Source of the DNA: Peteryoungia wuzhouensis
GTDB lineage: Bacteria; Pseudomonadota; Alphaproteobacteria; Rhizobiales; Rhizobiaceae
DNA length: 64,000 bases
Direction of reading: 5' to 3'
Assembly: GCF_003205195.1 (NCBI RefSeq)
Contig: NZ_QJRY01000012.1
Location: 21,382 to 85,381 of the forward strand
Both the position numbers and the translations under genes were made by a program. The notes beneath the pieces are model-generated. The model was not told where the DNA came from. It searched no databases and saw only the letters and a list, made by a program, of their open reading frames with translations. Shown one piece after another: positions 8,443 to 17,343 of this stretch. How positions within the stretch are numbered: the stretch's first letter is position 1; each line of letters starts with the position of its first letter.

Positions 8443-9186
8443 TTATTCCTGGACCGACACCTCGTTGTCATCGTCGGCGCGCTGTGACTTGCGCCTTCGC
8501 CCCCTTGTCGGAGCAGGTGTCCGGTCCATGTCCATCAGGAGGTTCATCGCCCGTTCCGCGTAACTCAAGGCCGCGACAAGGGCGTCTTCGGCCGACTGCA
8601 GATCCCTGGCTCGGAGTGCAAGAAGAACTGCAAGGAGATGGGCGTGGATCTTGCCGACAAAGATCGGCGCTTCGAAAATGGCGTTGGAGGGTGGAGCGAC
8701 ATTAACCCAGACATATTCGATCATCTCGATGAGCGCGCTCGAACCTCCAATCCGGTAGAGCTCCATCAGGATCGCATTGAAGCGCTGGGCGTAACCGGTC
8801 GTCTGCCCTTCATCAATTGCGCGCTGGATGTCCTCGGCCTCGGAGATCAACTTGTCCAGCTGCGGCGCGGTGATGCTCTTGAAAGCCTTTTCCAGCGCAA
8901 GCGTCTCGAGCCGAACCGTGATTTCGAAGAATTCGGAGAAGCGTCGCTGCGAGATGATCGGAACGCGTGCAGACCGGTTCTCTTCGACGGTCAACGCACC
9001 TTCATCCCCCAATCGCTTGAGAGCCAGACGCACCGGCATGGGGCTCACGCCGAACTCCGCCGCCAGATTTCTGATCTTCAGCGTGTAGCCCGCAGGCCAA
9101 CGACATTCCATAAGATCCTTGCGGATGGAGTTGTACACCCGATCCGCGATCGTCTCTTTCCCCACCAGAGGCTGACTTTGCTTCAT
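8443..9186 (-). CDS. GntR family regulator, FadR/FCD subfamily
   Basis: A 247-residue regulator. The N-terminal winged helix is IADRVYNSIRKDLMECRWPAGYTLKIRNLAAEFGVSPMPVRLALKRLGDEGALTVEEN, with the usual PMPVR (often T/S-PVREAL) recognition helix. The C-terminal all-helical FCD-like domain runs from about residue 85. It includes EITVRLETLALEKAF and a late KIHAHLLAVLLALRARD helix, where FCD proteins place metal-binding His residues. The tail (APTRGRRRKSQRADDD) is highly charged. The start MKQSQPL at 9186 has a GGGACGGG site upstream; the frame is open 17 codons further. It lies just downstream of the OpuAC-type binding protein gene on the same strand and is the probable local regulator of the binding protein/amidase group. 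Confidence 0.87.
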   Translation of the reverse strand: MKQSQPLVGKETIADRVYNSIRKDLMECRWPAGYTLKIRNLAAEFGVSPMPVRLALKRLGDEGALTVEENRSARVPIISQRRFSEFFEITVRLETLALEKAFKSITAPQLDKLISEAEDIQRAIDEGQTTGYAQRFNAILMELYRIGGSSALIEMIEYVWVNVAPPSNAIFEAPIFVGKIHAHLLAVLLALRARDLQSAEDALVAALSYAERAMNLLMDMDRTPAPTRGRRRKSQRADDDNEVSVQE

Positions 9187-9431
9187 CCCGTCCCGTTCCG
9201 AATTTTCACGGCGTGACAGCGAAAGCACAATCTTCACGCCGCTTCAATGGAAAGCGAATGGATTGGCCTCGTCGGGCACAAGCTTCGCGCGGAATCGGCG
9301 ACAGGAAAGTCGTTGCGGAGGGGTTGCCGGCTCCCTCCGCAGTCGCGCATCACGAAATTACGCTTCGCGATGTACCAGACAAGGTGAAGTGTCCCCCAGA
9401 GAGAAGGAAACCTGTAGCGCAAGATTCAAGA

Positions 9432-10385
9432 TCAGTTGATCCAGCCCGCCCAGACGGACTCGTTCTTCGCCACCCAATCGGACGCGACAGCATCGGCGGC
9501 CTGGCCATCGACTTCTTGAAGCTTGATGGCCGCCGCCACCTCGTCGGTGTTGAGCGACAGCTTCTTCATGATTTCGGTCGCGTAGGGTTCCTTCGTCTCG
9601 AAGCCTTTGTTCACCAGCTTGAAGACAGAGCCCTCGGGCGGCGCACAATCGCGGGTGGCGTCCGGATTTGAACCCCAGGCTGGATCATCGTAACACGCCT
9701 GCTCGAAGGCCGGCAGTTCGATGAACGAGCCCGTATCGCTTCCGTAAAGCCAATGAGGAACAAAGCCGTAGCCGATCACCGGCACCTTCTTCTGGATGTC
9801 GCCCTGCATGGTCGCGATCATCGTGCCGAGCGAACCCGGCGGAGTGACATGGATATCGAGCTTGAGCGCCTGGGCCGTTTCGACCGGTCCGATGATATCT
9901 GCGGGTACCCCGAGAAAATTGATCTTGCCTGCGGTCTCCGGTGTGGAAAGAGCCTTGACGCAATCAGGCTTGGTCAAGGCTTCCCAGTTCGGCAAGCCCG
10001 GGCAGAGGTCAGCCACATAGCTGGGATACCAAAGCCCTTCCTTGACGCGCACGCCCACCTCACCGAGCTTTTCGACCTCGCCGGAGGCCAGCGCCTTGTC
10101 GATCTGTTCCTTCACGGAGCTCCACGCGGCCGGTGACGCATCGATGTCGCCGAACTCAAGCGCCGTGAAGTGCGCGCTGTAGTCCGTCTTCACGTATTCC
10201 ACTTGGTAACCGGCCTTGGACAACACCTGCCCAAGAACATTGGTTATGAAGTCGGCATCCGGAATGTTAAAGACCGCGAGCCGGACAGGATCATCCGATT
10301 GCGGCTTGCCGGCAGCGAAGGCCGAGGCCGGAACCACCGTGAGGGCTGTTAGGCCCACCAGTGTCAAAAGTCTCTTGGCACTCAT
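9432..10385 (-). CDS. Substrate-binding protein of glycine betaine/quaternary amine type (OpuAC family)
   Basis: A 317-residue periplasmic binding protein. The signal peptide is MSAKRLLTLVGLTALTVVPASAFAAG with an AFA/A cleavage site. The mature part starts RLAVFNIPDADFITNVLGQVLSKAGYQVEYV and contains DIDASPAAWSSV and VIGYGFVPHWLYG. The latter matches the PHWMF-type loop that supplies an aromatic box residue for cationic ligands in ProX/OpuAC proteins. Four Cys residues occur in the mature part (in DLCPG, DCVKA, QACYDD, RDCAPP), so two disulfides are possible. No ATPase or permease of the matching family is next to it; the neighbours are an amidase gene (78 bases upstream, same strand) and a GntR gene. 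It may pair with a transporter elsewhere. A quaternary amine or related amide ligand is inferred. Confidence 0.85.
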   Translation of the reverse strand: MSAKRLLTLVGLTALTVVPASAFAAGKPQSDDPVRLAVFNIPDADFITNVLGQVLSKAGYQVEYVKTDYSAHFTALEFGDIDASPAAWSSVKEQIDKALASGEVEKLGEVGVRVKEGLWYPSYVADLCPGLPNWEALTKPDCVKALSTPETAGKINFLGVPADIIGPVETAQALKLDIHVTPPGSLGTMIATMQGDIQKKVPVIGYGFVPHWLYGSDTGSFIELPAFEQACYDDPAWGSNPDATRDCAPPEGSVFKLVNKGFETKEPYATEIMKKLSLNTDEVAAAIKLQEVDGQAADAVASDWVAKNESVWAGWIN

Positions 10386-10462
10386 GCGAATTCCCCTTTT
10401 TAGTTTATGAGATGCAGTTGATCCGAGCGCGCCTGCCTTCTCGAAAATCGAGGAAGGCCGGC

Positions 10463-11953
10463 CTACTCGAAACCGGGCGGCAGCGTGTAGCCGCCGAAGA
10501 TCTCGTCACAAAGGGCGGAGAACGCCAACGTCGTTCGGTCCCCGTAGGACGGTCCGATGAACTGAACACCGGCAGGCATTGAGCCCACCTTGAAGGGAAG
10601 AGGCCGCACCGTGACCGGCAGATGCGCCAGCGTCGCAAGACCCGGCCAGAGCAGGTTTTCGAGATAAGGGACGTCCCGATCGCCGACGCGGAGAACCCGT
10701 GCCATGCTCGGGATCGGACCATCGCCATCCTGGTTCTGATGGGGAAACGCTGTCGTCATTGCCACGGGGCAAATGAGAATGTCGAAGCTTTCGAACCAGC
10801 TGTTCCACTTGGCGATATGGTGTGCCTGCCGCTCACGCAACGCGAAATATTCCGACGTGCTGGATCGAACGCCACGGGCAGCACGCCCGGCAACGCTGTC
10901 GGCCGGATAGGTCGCAGCTGCCGTGTCATAATCCGAAAGATCGGCGCCACCCAGTTCGCCGCCAATCACCGCAAACAGAAGGGAGATGTAGAGATCTTCG
11001 TCCCCCGGCAGCGGGTTCGGGGCCTCGACAAGCTCGACGACGTTGACGCCCTCCTGCGCAAGCGCGCGACCGAAGGCTGAAATGGCCTGATGATAGTCTG
11101 GGTCGACCGGGAAGCTCCCGCACCAGATGGCCACCCGGAAATCGCGAAGCGAAGTGGCGCGAGCCTGCGGAAGGTTCAACGTCCAGGCTTCGCCAGGTGC
11201 CGCACCGGCCAAAACATCCATCGCGGCGAGGAGGTCGGCGGAGCTTCGGGCCAGCGGACCGCAAACCGACAGTGGCGACTGAACGAGCGCGCCGGGATTG
11301 GGCGGGATCTGGCCCCGCTGCGACACGACCCCGTAGCTCGGCTTATGGCCCCAGACGCCACAGAAATGCGAGGGAACGCGAATGGAGCCGCCAATGTCGC
11401 TGCCCAGCTCCAGACCGGTGAATCCGGCGGCCAACGAGGCGGCCGAGCCACCTGAAGATCCCCCTGGCGTGCGACCGAGGTCCCAAGGATTGTTCGTGAC
11501 ACCGTAGATCGGATTGTAGCTCTGGTGGTCGGCCGCAGCGAGCGGGACATTGGTTTTGCCCCACATAACCGCACCGGCAGCGCGCAGCCGCGCGACCGCA
11601 TCGGCATCCCGAGCCGATCGATAGTCCTTCAGCTCCGGAATGCCCGCCGTGCAGCCGAAGCCGTCCACTTCGAACGTATCCTTGATGGTCATCGGAAGAC
11701 CGGCAAACGGACCGGTAATGGCTCCGTTGTCCACGGCCTTTGCCGTCACTTGCGCAAGCTCGAGCTGTGCCTCGACTACGGCGTTGACCTTCGGCCCAAG
11801 TGCCTCGAACCGCCCAGCCATGTGAGCCAGCAATTCTACGGCACCAATGCGGCGGCTGCGCAGCTCAGCCATTGTTTCGGTGGCAGTCCACCAATGCGGG
11901 GGAGTCGTTTTGGGCATCATTCCCTCGACCGTTCGAAAACTGAAATCCGTCAA
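10463..11953 (-). CDS. Amidase, amidase-signature (AS) family
   Basis: A 496-residue AS-family hydrolase with the full catalytic triad. Lys91 is in PMTIKDTFEV, the cis-Ser is Ser166 in TPGGSSGGSAAS, and the nucleophile is Ser190 in GSDIGGSIRVPS. The family's Gly/Ser-rich core is intact. There is no signal peptide, so it is cytoplasmic. It cleaves a C-N amide bond, releasing ammonia or an amine; substrate specificity in this family cannot be read from the core. The first ATG (11953) is used; MMPKTTPPHWW from residue 12 is an alternative start. The binding protein gene lies 78 bases downstream on the same strand, so import and hydrolysis of an amide or betaine-like compound may be linked. Confidence 0.9.
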   Translation of the reverse strand: MTDFSFRTVEGMMPKTTPPHWWTATETMAELRSRRIGAVELLAHMAGRFEALGPKVNAVVEAQLELAQVTAKAVDNGAITGPFAGLPMTIKDTFEVDGFGCTAGIPELKDYRSARDADAVARLRAAGAVMWGKTNVPLAAADHQSYNPIYGVTNNPWDLGRTPGGSSGGSAASLAAGFTGLELGSDIGGSIRVPSHFCGVWGHKPSYGVVSQRGQIPPNPGALVQSPLSVCGPLARSSADLLAAMDVLAGAAPGEAWTLNLPQARATSLRDFRVAIWCGSFPVDPDYHQAISAFGRALAQEGVNVVELVEAPNPLPGDEDLYISLLFAVIGGELGGADLSDYDTAAATYPADSVAGRAARGVRSSTSEYFALRERQAHHIAKWNSWFESFDILICPVAMTTAFPHQNQDGDGPIPSMARVLRVGDRDVPYLENLLWPGLATLAHLPVTVRPLPFKVGSMPAGVQFIGPSYGDRTTLAFSALCDEIFGGYTLPPGFE

Positions 11954-12461
11954 GACGCCCCATGTCGGCCGGCAAATGCAGCAATTGCCACATCCAGGAT
12001 GCTTGCCTCACGTCCGAGCTGTCGAAAAACATTTCATATGCAACACACACAATTGTCAATCACAAATCTATCAATAAATACGCCGCGAAACGGAAGGATG
12101 AATGCGAAGACATAGTTCAAATTCGCCGCAATTGAGGAATTCTGGTGCGGCTTCCGTCAATTGAAGACACAAGGAACCGGAAGTTTGTAATTAAAATGAG
12201 ATAGTATGATAACAGCTGCGCCATGAGCAGGCGCTTCTGTGACACGGAATAACCACGGAGGCGGATCGAAAAGACCGCGCACGCTACGACAGATGGGAAC
12301 GGATACCTGCACGGGTGTGTGTTCATCCCCGTTCTGCTGAACATGCCGGTCCGCCCGGATGCGCTGCTCCTGGCGAACCCTCTGAGCCACCGCCAGGAAC
12401 AATGTTGGAGATGCGATGGCCCGGATGGCCGCGCCATAACCTCGCTTTGCGGATCGCGGCC
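11954..12461. other. Long intergenic region upstream of the amidase
   Basis: About 500 bases lie between the end of the gamma-glutamyltransferase-like gene and the amidase start, all in minus orientation. The part from about 12030 to 12220 is clearly AT-richer than its surroundings, as expected for a promoter zone. The short open frames here (for example 12157-12480, minus) give Arg/Pro-rich sequence without motifs. I see no RNA gene. Confidence 0.5.
12033..12059 (-). promoter_or_regulatory. Possible sigma-70-type promoter for the amidase/binding-protein unit
   Basis: On the minus strand, TTGACA (12054-12059) is followed after 15 bases by TATGAA (12033-12038), about 80 bases before the amidase ATG. 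The -35 hexamer is perfect but the spacer is shorter than the preferred 17. It is suggestive only. Confidence 0.3.
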
Positions 12462-14048
12462 TTAGTAGCCCAGGGCACAACCATCCATGCGACTGTCAGA
12501 CCCGCCGATCAAAACGCCTTGGTCCCAGTCGATCATGATCATCTGCCCACCGCCGTGAGGCTCCGGCGCCTCCACGATCGTGTGCCCCATCTGTCGCAAC
12601 TGCTCGACAGTGTCTTTGGGAATGCCGCGCTCGACCACTGTCTCCCCCATTGTGTGGAAGATGCGCGCCTGGTCGATCGCCGCCTGCGGATCGAGACCGA
12701 AATCGGCAACCCCGGTCAGCACATGCGTGTGGCCAAACGGTTGGTAGTCGCCACCCATGACGCCGTAGACGAGCCAGGGCCGTCCGTTTTTCAGGGCCAT
12801 GCCCGGCATGATGGTGTGCAAGGGGCGCTTGCCGGGACCAACGGCATTCGGATGGCTGGGATCGAGCGAGAAGCCCATGCCCCGGTTTTGCAGCGTGATC
12901 CCGAAGGTCGGAGCAACCCTGGTTGAGCCAAATCCCCAATAGACTGAATTGATGAAGCTCACGCAGTTTCGATCCTTGTCGACGACGGTGAGATAAACGG
13001 TGTCCGATTTGCGCATCAGTGGCGGAGGCAGATGCGTCGCAAAACGGTCGGGGCTAATCTCGGCACGCAGCCGCGCTGCATAGTCCTTCGACAAAATCTC
13101 GTCGAAGGGATACGCGGCATGCCGCGTGTCGCAGACGAAGGCGTCACGGTCCCGGTAAGCCAGCCGCCCCGCCTCGACTTCGAGATGCAGCCGCTCGGCA
13201 CTCATAGGCTCCATCGCGGAAAGATCGAAACCTTCCAGGATATTCAGCATCAACAGTGCCGTGATACCTTGGTTGTTCGGAGGAATCTGGCAAACCTCCA
13301 TGTCCCGATAGGTCGTGCGCACGGGCGTGACATACTCGCCTTCCGCCGTCTCGAAATCCTCCAGAGTGTGGTAGCCACCGAGGCCTCTCAGGTAATTCAC
13401 GATCTCCTTGGCCACCGGGCCCTTGTAGAACCCGTCACGCCCATTTTTCGCAATCAGGCTCAGCGCATCGGCGAGACCCGGATTGCGGAAAACCTCGCCG
13501 GCCCGCAGTGGACGATCATTCGGCAGAAAGATGCGGGCGGCATTGGGATCGCGCCGAAGCCGGGGCGCATCCTCGACCCAGTCATGGGCAACCCGCGGAT
13601 GAACGGGGAACCCATTGCGGGCAAAATCAATGGCAGGCTGAAGGAGTTCGCCGATCTCCTTGCGGCCGTGATCGGCCACGAGCCGGGTCCAGGCATCGAT
13701 GGCACCAGGGATGGTCACGGAATGCGGGCTGCAATCCTCGATCTGTGTCGCCCCTTCGGGAGCAAGTCCCGTCGTCGGCAGGCCGCGCGGCGTTCGACCG
13801 GAACCGTTGTAGCCGATTATGTCGCCCGTCCCGTTCTTGGCCATGAGGACGAAGCAGTCCCCACCGATCCCGGTCTGCTGCGGCTCCACCACGGCGAGCA
13901 CCGCAGCAGCGGCAACGGCAGCGTCGATCGCAGCCCCGCCACTGCGCAGGACCTCGATGGCAACGCGCGTGGCATGCGGGTTGTGTGTGGCAGCCATGCC
14001 GTTCATCGCCATGGCGGGAGATCGGCCGGGAAGTTGTAAATCTCTCAT
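12462..14048 (-). CDS. Gamma-glutamyltransferase-like Ntn hydrolase, no signal peptide
   Basis: A 528-residue member of the gamma-glutamyltranspeptidase family. The N-terminal part (HNPHATRVAIEVLRSGGAAIDAAVAAAAVLAVVEPQQTGIGGD) is diagnostic. The autocatalytic Thr that splits the chains and becomes the nucleophile is Thr350 in SDTVYLTVVDKDRN, equivalent to the T of TTHYSVVD in the E. coli enzyme. GKRPLHTIMP and the C-terminal GGSDSRMDG fit the family. No signal peptide precedes the fold, so it should act in the cytoplasm, like the YwrD-type branch and unlike periplasmic GGT. It would hydrolyse an imported gamma-glutamyl or similar amide. It is the last gene behind an amino acid ABC transporter (order on the minus strand: binding protein, permease, ATPase, this enzyme), 146 bases from the ATPase. 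That gap holds a small CCGGGG/CCCCGG hairpin at 14147-14163. Confidence 0.88.
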   Translation of the reverse strand: MRDLQLPGRSPAMAMNGMAATHNPHATRVAIEVLRSGGAAIDAAVAAAAVLAVVEPQQTGIGGDCFVLMAKNGTGDIIGYNGSGRTPRGLPTTGLAPEGATQIEDCSPHSVTIPGAIDAWTRLVADHGRKEIGELLQPAIDFARNGFPVHPRVAHDWVEDAPRLRRDPNAARIFLPNDRPLRAGEVFRNPGLADALSLIAKNGRDGFYKGPVAKEIVNYLRGLGGYHTLEDFETAEGEYVTPVRTTYRDMEVCQIPPNNQGITALLMLNILEGFDLSAMEPMSAERLHLEVEAGRLAYRDRDAFVCDTRHAAYPFDEILSKDYAARLRAEISPDRFATHLPPPLMRKSDTVYLTVVDKDRNCVSFINSVYWGFGSTRVAPTFGITLQNRGMGFSLDPSHPNAVGPGKRPLHTIMPGMALKNGRPWLVYGVMGGDYQPFGHTHVLTGVADFGLDPQAAIDQARIFHTMGETVVERGIPKDTVEQLRQMGHTIVEAPEPHGGGQMIMIDWDQGVLIGGSDSRMDGCALGY

Positions 14049-14194
14049 GATGATATCCTTATTGCCCTTGAGGCCGACCGCGTTCCGGTCCGGCGCCCAA
14101 GCGCGTCTGTCGTTTCATGATGGGCCAGCCGTCCCGGCCGCAGCGCCCGGGGTAAAGCCCCGGACACTGCAGACCAAGAACGACCGCAGCGCCC

Positions 14195-14995
14195 TCAATG
14201 GTCTCTTTTGCCGATGACGCGCGACAGGAAGGCCGCCGTCCGCTCATGCTTTGGCGCGGTGAAGAACGTCTCCGGCGGCGCGTCTTCGATGATGCGTCCT
14301 TCGTGCATCATGATCACACGGTTTGCGACCTCCCTCGCAAACCCCATCTCATGGCTGACGACAATCATCGTCATGCCTTCCCGGGCCAGTTCCTTCATCA
14401 CATCGAGAACTTCGCCGATCATCTCCGGATCGAGTGCGCTCGTCGGCTCGTCGAACAGCATGACCGACGGGCGCATTGCGAGCGCCCGCGCAATGGCAAC
14501 ACGTTGCTGCTGGCCACCGGACAACTGCGCGGGATAGGCATTTGCCTTGTCGGCAAGACCCACGCGGGCGAGCAGGGTACGCGCTGTCTCGATCGCTTCG
14601 GTCCGCGGCACCTTACGAACATGAACCGGCGCTTCGATGATATTCTCCAGCGCCGTCAGGTGCGGAAACAGGTGAAAGAGCTGAAAAACCATGCCGATTT
14701 CACAGCGTTGACGCGCGATGTTGCTCTCGGCGTCCTCCACCAACCGGCCATTGCGTTCGCGATATCCGATCAGATGACCATTCACCTCGATGCGGCCGCC
14801 CTGGATCTTCTCCAGATGGTTTATGCAGCGAATGAACGTGGTTTTGCCCGACCCGGACGAGCCCACGATCACGATGACCTCACCTTTGTAGACATCGAGA
14901 TCGATGCCTTTCAGCACCTGAAGGTCCCCGAAGCGTTTCTCGACACCGCTGACCCGCACGATAGGCGCCTGTTTATTGGTAACCTGATCCGTCAT
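14195..14995 (-). CDS. Polar amino acid ABC transporter, ATP-binding protein
   Basis: A 266-residue ATPase of the GlnQ/HisP family. It has Walker A GSSGSGKT (45-52), the signature LSGGQQQR and Walker B VMLFDEPTSALDPE. The switch His is in IVVSHEMGFAREVANRV, a stretch characteristic of polar amino acid importers. There is no regulatory C-terminal domain, as usual in this family. Its ATG overlaps the stop of the permease gene by 4 bases (ATGA), indicating translational coupling. It powers uptake by the permease and binding protein encoded upstream. Confidence 0.95.
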   Translation of the reverse strand: MTDQVTNKQAPIVRVSGVEKRFGDLQVLKGIDLDVYKGEVIVIVGSSGSGKTTFIRCINHLEKIQGGRIEVNGHLIGYRERNGRLVEDAESNIARQRCEIGMVFQLFHLFPHLTALENIIEAPVHVRKVPRTEAIETARTLLARVGLADKANAYPAQLSGGQQQRVAIARALAMRPSVMLFDEPTSALDPEMIGEVLDVMKELAREGMTMIVVSHEMGFAREVANRVIMMHEGRIIEDAPPETFFTAPKHERTAAFLSRVIGKRDH

Positions 14996-15771
14996 CGTGT
15001 TTCCCTTCCCTCGCCAAGTCCGAACATCTTGCGGAAGATGGATGGTGACTGCTGGGCCACAACCCGCGCCGCTGGATCACCGAACCTGCGCTCGATGCGT
15101 TGCTGGACGAAACCCCAAAGCGTGGTCAGGGTCAGGAAGTAGCAGGCGACGACCAGATACAGCTCGAACACCCGGAAGGTGACCGAAGTGACCATCTGTG
15201 TCGCAAGAAGAAGTTCAGGCACCCCGATGACGCTGAGAAGAGTCGTGTTCTTCAGCATGGCATTGAACTCGTTTCCGAGCGGGGGAATGACCACCCGCGC
15301 CGCCTGAGGCAGGATGATGCGACGCATGTAGAGCGGATAGGTCATCCCGAGCGACTTCGACGCTTCGGTCTGACCGACCCCCACCGATCCGATACCGGCA
15401 CGGATGATCTCAGCCATATAGGCCGCTTCATTGAGGGTCAGGGCAAGAATGCCTGCCTGGATGTTTCCAGGCAGGATGAACAGGCCGAGATCGATATCTT
15501 CGAAGCGAAACAGGTTTGCGGCAGCAAGGCCCGTATAGATGAAGACGATCTGGACCAGCAAAGGCGTGCCGCGGAATGCCCACACGAAAACTCGTGCGGG
15601 CACGCGCAGCGCGCTGAACTTGGAAATCTGCGCCAGTGCGATGAACAAGCCCAGCGCCGTGCCGAAAGCCTGAGCAATGACGCTGACGCTCAAGGTCAAC
15701 CAGAGACCGTGCAGATAAACCGAACTCGGCCTCAGGAGATATTCCCAGAAGATGCTCAGGTCGAAATTCAT
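14992..15771 (-). CDS. Polar amino acid ABC transporter, permease
   Basis: A 259-residue HisM/GlnP-type inner-membrane permease with about five transmembrane helices. The EAA loop that docks the ATPase is present: EIIRAGIGSVGVGQTEASKSLGMTYPLYMRRIILPQA. RVVIPPLGNEFNAMLKNTTL is the usual continuation in this family. Only one permease gene is present, so the channel is probably a homodimer. It overlaps the ATPase gene at its 3' end and starts 9 bases after the stop of the binding-protein gene. Confidence 0.94.
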   Translation of the reverse strand: MNFDLSIFWEYLLRPSSVYLHGLWLTLSVSVIAQAFGTALGLFIALAQISKFSALRVPARVFVWAFRGTPLLVQIVFIYTGLAAANLFRFEDIDLGLFILPGNIQAGILALTLNEAAYMAEIIRAGIGSVGVGQTEASKSLGMTYPLYMRRIILPQAARVVIPPLGNEFNAMLKNTTLLSVIGVPELLLATQMVTSVTFRVFELYLVVACYFLTLTTLWGFVQQRIERRFGDPAARVVAQQSPSIFRKMFGLGEGRETR

Positions 15772-15780
15772 GGCAACGTC

Positions 15781-16590
15781 CTATTCGATCACGTCGCCAC
15801 CCAGCTCCCATTTCTCGAGCAGTTTGACGTAGCTGCCGTCCTCCTTCATCGAGGAGAACGCCTTCTGGATCGGGTCGAGAGTGTCGGCCTCACCCTTGCG
15901 GAACGCCATGCCGGTTTTGATCTTGTTGAAGGGCTCGCCCGCCACATCAAAGACCTGTCCGGCCGTATGGAAGAAGAAGGCGGCCGTCTCCAGTGTCGTG
16001 CCGTAGACGTCGACCTGTCCGATCTGCAGTGCCTGCCGGGCATCCGCATCCTTCGGGAAAACGACGACGTTGATTTCAGGCTTGCCGGCATCCTTGAACT
16101 GCTTGTTCTGTTCATCGAGCAGGCTCTGGATCGTGGTGCCGTTCCCGACGGCCACCTTCAGACCCGAAAGATCAGCCAGTCCCTTGACGTTCTTGGGATT
16201 GCCCTTGGAAACCAGCAGCGACTGGCTGGAATACATGTAGTTGATGAAATCGACGACTTCCCGGCGCTCCGGCTTGTCGAAGAGCTGCGACAGGATAGCG
16301 TCGCACTGTTTCGCCATAAGGGCGGGAATGATGGCGCTGAAGGCAACTTCCTTCCAGGAGGCTTCAAGCCCCATCCGCTTGGCGAGTTCACTACCCAGTT
16401 CGATTTCGAAGCCCGTCAGCTTTTGCTGGTCATCGTAGAAGCCGAGCGGCGGATTGCCGAATTCTGCGCAGAAGGTCAGCTTGCCACTGGTTGTCAGATT
16501 GGCTGGCGGCGCGATGGTGGCGGCATTCGCAACACCTGCCATCAAGACAAGCATGGACGTACCGAGCGCCGTGACGAAGGATCTTTTCAT
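15781..16590 (-). CDS. Polar amino acid ABC transporter, periplasmic binding protein (SBP family 3)
   Basis: A 269-residue binding protein. The signal peptide is MKRSFVTALGTSMLVLMAGVANA, cleaved before ATIAPP. The mature part follows the family 3 pattern: GKLTFCAEFGNPPLGFYDDQQKLTGFEIELGSELAKRMGLEASWKEVAFSAIIPALMAKQCDAI, then VVDFINYMYSSQSLLV and GLKVAVGNGTTIQSLL. The start at 16590 has an AGGGGA site 5 bases upstream; the frame extends 20 more codons without support. It is the first gene of the permease/ATPase/GGT-like operon. The link with a gamma-glutamyl-cleaving enzyme suggests a gamma-glutamylated amine or amino acid as ligand, but this is inference. Confidence 0.92.
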   Translation of the reverse strand: MKRSFVTALGTSMLVLMAGVANAATIAPPANLTTSGKLTFCAEFGNPPLGFYDDQQKLTGFEIELGSELAKRMGLEASWKEVAFSAIIPALMAKQCDAILSQLFDKPERREVVDFINYMYSSQSLLVSKGNPKNVKGLADLSGLKVAVGNGTTIQSLLDEQNKQFKDAGKPEINVVVFPKDADARQALQIGQVDVYGTTLETAAFFFHTAGQVFDVAGEPFNKIKTGMAFRKGEADTLDPIQKAFSSMKEDGSYVKLLEKWELGGDVIE

Positions 16591-17343
16591 TGATATTCCC
16601 CTTTTTGTTACGCGCAGTATCAGACCGTCAAGCTGTCGGCTGACCTGCACTTGCTTGGATATTTGTTATGCATCGACACCACTTATTCTTGCGGCGTTCG
16701 TTCTTTGCACGCGGAATCCCCCCGACTTTTCCCTATCGGGCCGCGCCATCACTGAGAAAGACTTCCCTCCATTTTTGAAAGAAAAGGCTGCAGACGCCCC
16801 ACGGCAGCACGAACAATGCCAAGCGGACGCGGTGCGCAGATGATCTGGAGGAGGAGAGCCCGGGACGGATGACCAGCCAGTCGGATCGCTGGCGGGCAGC
16901 CACCCCGTTCGGCACCAAAGTCTGGAAAGCGAGCCAATTCCGGCATGACAACCTCCAACGAGACCTGGATGATAGTCTTGAGGGGCATCTGATTACTTAG
17001 GTTTCTGCCGTAGTTTCCGGGGGCGATTTCCAGACTGAACAAAACGGCGTTCGCGCGCGCGGAAGCGATCCGACTGAAGTGATCGACTTCAGATCCAGCC
17101 AGTGACCCATCGGGCAAGATTGATTGTTCAGGACGCTTGTCTGCTCTGGACGAGCACCGGGCGAGGCCAACAGCTATACTAACTCAGCCCTCACCCTCGG
17201 AGCGAAGATCATAGTAATGGTTTGCCATATTCAGGTATTTCCATATTGTCTGGACCGCCCCATCAACGCGGGCGATCCAGGCTCGTTGTGGCGAAGAGCC
17301 TCACGAATGCGCCTTCGAGCGCTCCTGTCGGACCTGACCTCCG
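16591..17343. other. Long intergenic region, no gene seen
   Basis: About 750 bases separate the binding-protein start (minus) from the alpha-mannosidase stop (minus). Several open frames of 70-130 codons cross it on both strands. Their translations are Arg/Ser/Pro-rich with no recognisable motif, no convincing ribosome site and no shared frame. It should contain the promoter of the amino acid transporter operon. A remnant of a decayed gene is possible but I cannot identify one. Confidence 0.45.

Noticed and set aside
11977..12480. Possible small genes in the gap before the amidase
   Set aside because: Short frames overlap each other on both strands, lack ribosome sites and read as random Arg/Pro-rich sequence.
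15100..16593. 497-codon open frame on the plus strand
   Set aside because: Antisense to the amino acid permease and binding protein genes, both unmistakable families.
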